Shown one piece after another: positions 5,570 to 7,000 of a DNA stretch of 7,000 bases. The notes below the pieces were generated by a model. That model made no database searches and was not told where the DNA came from. It saw only the letters and a program-made list of their open reading frames with translations. The position numbers were made by a program, and so were the translations under genes. The DNA lies in the NCBI GenBank assembly GCA_003445835.1, contig DMCI01000155.1, positions 1 to 7,000 on the forward strand, read 5' to 3'. This stretch comes from Clostridiales bacterium. Lineage in GTDB: Bacteria; Bacillota; Clostridia; Christensenellales; CAG-1252. Positions within the stretch are counted from its first letter, which is position 1; every line of letters starts with the position of its first letter.

Positions 5570-6275
5570 CGGCATTTGCCTTCGATCCGTCGAGTACGGG
5601 GAAAACGACCGAATTATCACGCTTTTAACGGATAAATTGGGCAAAATTTCCGTCCGCGCACGGGGCGTTTCTTCTCCGAAATCCCGTCTTCGCCACGCCG
5701 CGATCCCCTTCAGTTTCGGGGAATACATACTTTCCGAAAACGGTGATTTTTATTCTTTGAAATCCTTTGATTACAACGACGCTTTTACCTCGGTGGCGGA
5801 CGATCTCGTCAGGTACTTTTCGGGTACCGCGGCGCTGGAGATCGCGGATAAACTCACCGAGGAAATGGTTCCCGTAAACGAGGAAATGGCGCGCCTTTTG
5901 CGCTTTTTGATGAGCGTATGTTACGATCGAGGCGGGCTTCCTGAATTCTTACGTTATTTTTTGGATATGCTGACCATTGCCGGTTATGCCGTTTCGATGG
6001 GAACGATGCAACCGGGTGACGATCCCAAATACTATGTATTTGATCTTGATGGCGGCGGCTTTGCGTCCTCTTCCGTACACAATCCGTACGCCGTCAAAAT
6101 GACCTCTTCTTCGATGCGGCTCCTCGCCTTGTTTTTGGAAGGGGAAAACGTGGAGGGGGAAAGCGACTCTTTCGTGGATATATTCTCGGTGCTTTCCCAG
6201 TACGTCAAGGTCAAAACGGGCAAAAATTTGCGCGCGCTTTTCGAGCTTTGCGATTTGCTGCGCAACGGCAAATAA
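5547..6275 (+). CDS. recO: DNA repair protein RecO
   Basis: A 242-residue RecO, the recombination mediator that works with RecR (and RecF) to load RecA onto SSB-coated single-stranded DNA. The N-terminal OB-fold is clear: DGICLRSVEYGENDRIITLLT (8-28), then GKISVRARGVSSPKSRL (32-48) and PFSFGEY (54-60). A helical C-terminal domain follows. Length is normal (about 240-255). The initiation codon is TTG with a GGAGGA 9 nt upstream. The oddity is in the region that usually holds a CxxC...CxxC zinc site after the GYxPxL helix (about 146-180): here it reads GYAVSMGTMQPGDD and later GGGFASSS, with no cysteine. The only cysteines are at 11, 125 and 235. It is the last gene of the operon and is followed 3 nt later by a palindrome with a T-rich tail. 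Confidence 0.95.
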   Translation: MKEEKKTDGICLRSVEYGENDRIITLLTDKLGKISVRARGVSSPKSRLRHAAIPFSFGEYILSENGDFYSLKSFDYNDAFTSVADDLVRYFSGTAALEIADKLTEEMVPVNEEMARLLRFLMSVCYDRGGLPEFLRYFLDMLTIAGYAVSMGTMQPGDDPKYYVFDLDGGGFASSSVHNPYAVKMTSSSMRLLALFLEGENVEGESDSFVDIFSVLSQYVKVKTGKNLRALFELCDLLRNGK

Positions 6276-6278
6276 GCG

Positions 6279-6414
6279 TCGACGGCGTATAGTGGCGCTT
6301 ATGCTGCTCTACCGCTTCGCTCGGGGACAGTTGCGTACAAGGAGTACGCGCCTATCCCACTCGCTTGCGGAGCGTTTGCCTAAGCGCCACTCTCCGCCGT
6401 CGAGTTTTGTTTTT
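6279..6414 (+). repeat. Palindromic element 2, probable recO operon terminator
   Basis: A 125-nt imperfect palindrome (6279-6403). TCGACGGCG (6279-6287) pairs with CGCCGTCGA (6395-6403). The 3x3 loop TAT (6288-6290) faces CTC (6392-6394), then AGTGGCGCTTA (6291-6301) pairs with TAAGCGCCACT (6381-6391). Inside, CCGC (6312-6315) can pair with GCGG (6367-6370), and GCGTAC (6333-6338) with GTACGC (6344-6349) around AAGGA. TTTTGTTTTT (6405-6414) follows, so it likely ends recO transcription. It shares its plan, internal loop and core with the element at 449-575. The following 6415-6476 shows no clear feature. Confidence 0.75.
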
Positions 6415-6476
6415 CGCAGTCGCTTTCTTGCGGGGAAATTTTTTATGGTTTCGAGGCAAAAAATGAAGCAAAACTC

Positions 6477-6505
6477 TTGCATTGAATTCTAAAAAGAATT
6501 ATCAT
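6477..6505 (+). promoter_or_regulatory. Sigma-A-type promoter of ppdK with spacer inverted repeat
   Basis: TTGCAT (6477-6482), a 17-nt spacer, then TATCAT (6500-6505), followed by an AT-rich start region. An overlapping alternative is TTGAAT (6483-6488) with a 16-nt spacer to TATATA (6505-6510). The spacer contains the inverted repeat AATTCT (6485-6490) / AGAATT (6495-6500) around AAAA, which could be a regulator site or chance in AT-rich DNA. The predicted leader of about 40 nt ends in AGGAGG (6540-6545), 7 nt before the ppdK ATG. Confidence 0.6.
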
Positions 6506-6552
6506 ATATACAACCGTTTTATTTACACGAATTTTTATTAGGAGGATTTTAC

Positions 6553-7000
6553 ATGAAAAAATACGTCTATCTCTTCACCGAAGGCGACGCGACCATGCGT
6601 GAGTTGCTTGGCGGTAAAGGAGCTAACCTTGCCGAAATGACCAAGATCGGTCTTCCCGTTCCGCAAGGTTTCACCATTTCCACCGAAGCTTGTACGCAAT
6701 ATTACGAGGACGGCAGACTCATCAACGACGACATCATGGCTGAGATCATGGCAAACGTCAAAAAGATGGAGGAGATCAACGGCAAGAAGTTCGGCGATCT
6801 CAACAACCCCCTTCTCGTTTCCGTCCGTTCGGGTGCCAGAGCTTCGATGCCCGGCATGATGGACACCATTTTGAACCTCGGTTTGAACGACAAAGTCGTT
6901 GCGGCTATGATCGCCGGCAACCCCGATCCGAAGTTTGAGAGGTTCGTCTACGACTCTTACAGAAGGTTTATCCAAATGTTCTCCGACGTCGTTATGGAAG
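6553..7000 (+). CDS. ppdK: Pyruvate, phosphate dikinase, N-terminal fragment
   Basis: The first 149 residues of PPDK (family about 875), which interconverts pyruvate + ATP + Pi and phosphoenolpyruvate + AMP + PPi. In Clostridia it often serves PPi-linked glycolysis or gluconeogenesis. The reading frame is open to the window end. The fragment covers the start of the ATP-grasp nucleotide-binding domain: [12 protein letters not shown] (18-29), [11 protein letters not shown] (33-43) and [21 protein letters not shown] (90-110). Lys22 and Arg92 fall at the same numbers as the ATP-contacting residues of the Clostridium symbiosum enzyme. The start ATG has a strong AGGAGG 7 nt upstream and its own promoter, so it is a separate transcription unit from recO. 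Arginine codons favour AGA/AGG as in groEL, in keeping with a highly expressed gene. Confidence 0.97.
   Translation, partial: MKKYVYLFTEGDATMRELLGGKGANLAEMTKIGLPVPQGFTISTEACTQYYEDGRLINDDIMAEIMANVKKMEEINGKKFGDLNNPLLVSVRSGARASMPGMMDTILNLGLNDKVVAAMIAGNPDPKFERFVYDSYRRFIQMFSDVVME

Noticed and set aside
6292..6492. A 66-codon plus-strand frame in the recO-ppdK gap
   Set aside because: It overlaps palindromic element 2 and runs into the ppdK promoter; no RBS and no family resemblance.

Overview
This window looks like a housekeeping stretch of a Bacillota chromosome, most likely class Clostridia. The evidence is the gene order yqfC-yqfD-pgpH-ybeY-cdd-era-yqzL-recO (a Bacillus/Clostridium block with two sporulation-type genes), strong GGAGG ribosome binding sites, and a neighbouring pyruvate phosphate dikinase of clostridial type. 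I cannot name the genus. All convincing genes lie on the + strand. There are no RNA genes, CRISPR arrays or transposase genes.

Layout: 1-447 is the C-terminal end of groEL (5' end outside the window). 448-806 is non-coding: a 127-nt imperfect palindrome with nested terminator-like hairpins (449-582), then a run of six short hairpins (616-759) reaching almost to yqfC. 807-6275 is one tightly packed run of eight genes. yqfC/yqfD, yqfD/pgpH, pgpH/ybeY, ybeY/cdd and yqzL/recO all overlap by 1 to 23 nt, and the only gaps are 18 nt before era and 46 nt before yqzL. 6276-6552 is non-coding: a second palindrome of the same design (6279-6414), a sigma-A-type promoter with an inverted repeat in its spacer, and a strong RBS. 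6553-7000 is the start of ppdK (3' end outside the window).

How the genes fit together: the block mixes predicted sporulation proteins (YqfC, YqfD), a membrane HD phosphodiesterase predicted to degrade c-di-AMP, ribosome maturation factors (YbeY for 16S rRNA 3'-end maturation and quality control, Era for 30S assembly), pyrimidine salvage (Cdd) and recombinational repair (RecO). Compared with the Bacillus subtilis order, phoH (between yqfD and pgpH) and dgkA (between ybeY and cdd) are absent.

No wholly new multi-gene system is visible. The most interesting signals are: (1) two palindromic elements about 5.8 kb apart with the same length, the same internal-loop sequences and a shared 26-nt core but different arm sequences; (2) the tandem-hairpin block in front of yqfC; (3) a PgpH-like protein without the usual extracellular domain; and (4) a RecO without zinc-finger cysteines. 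No database search was possible; family names rest on recognised motifs and synteny.
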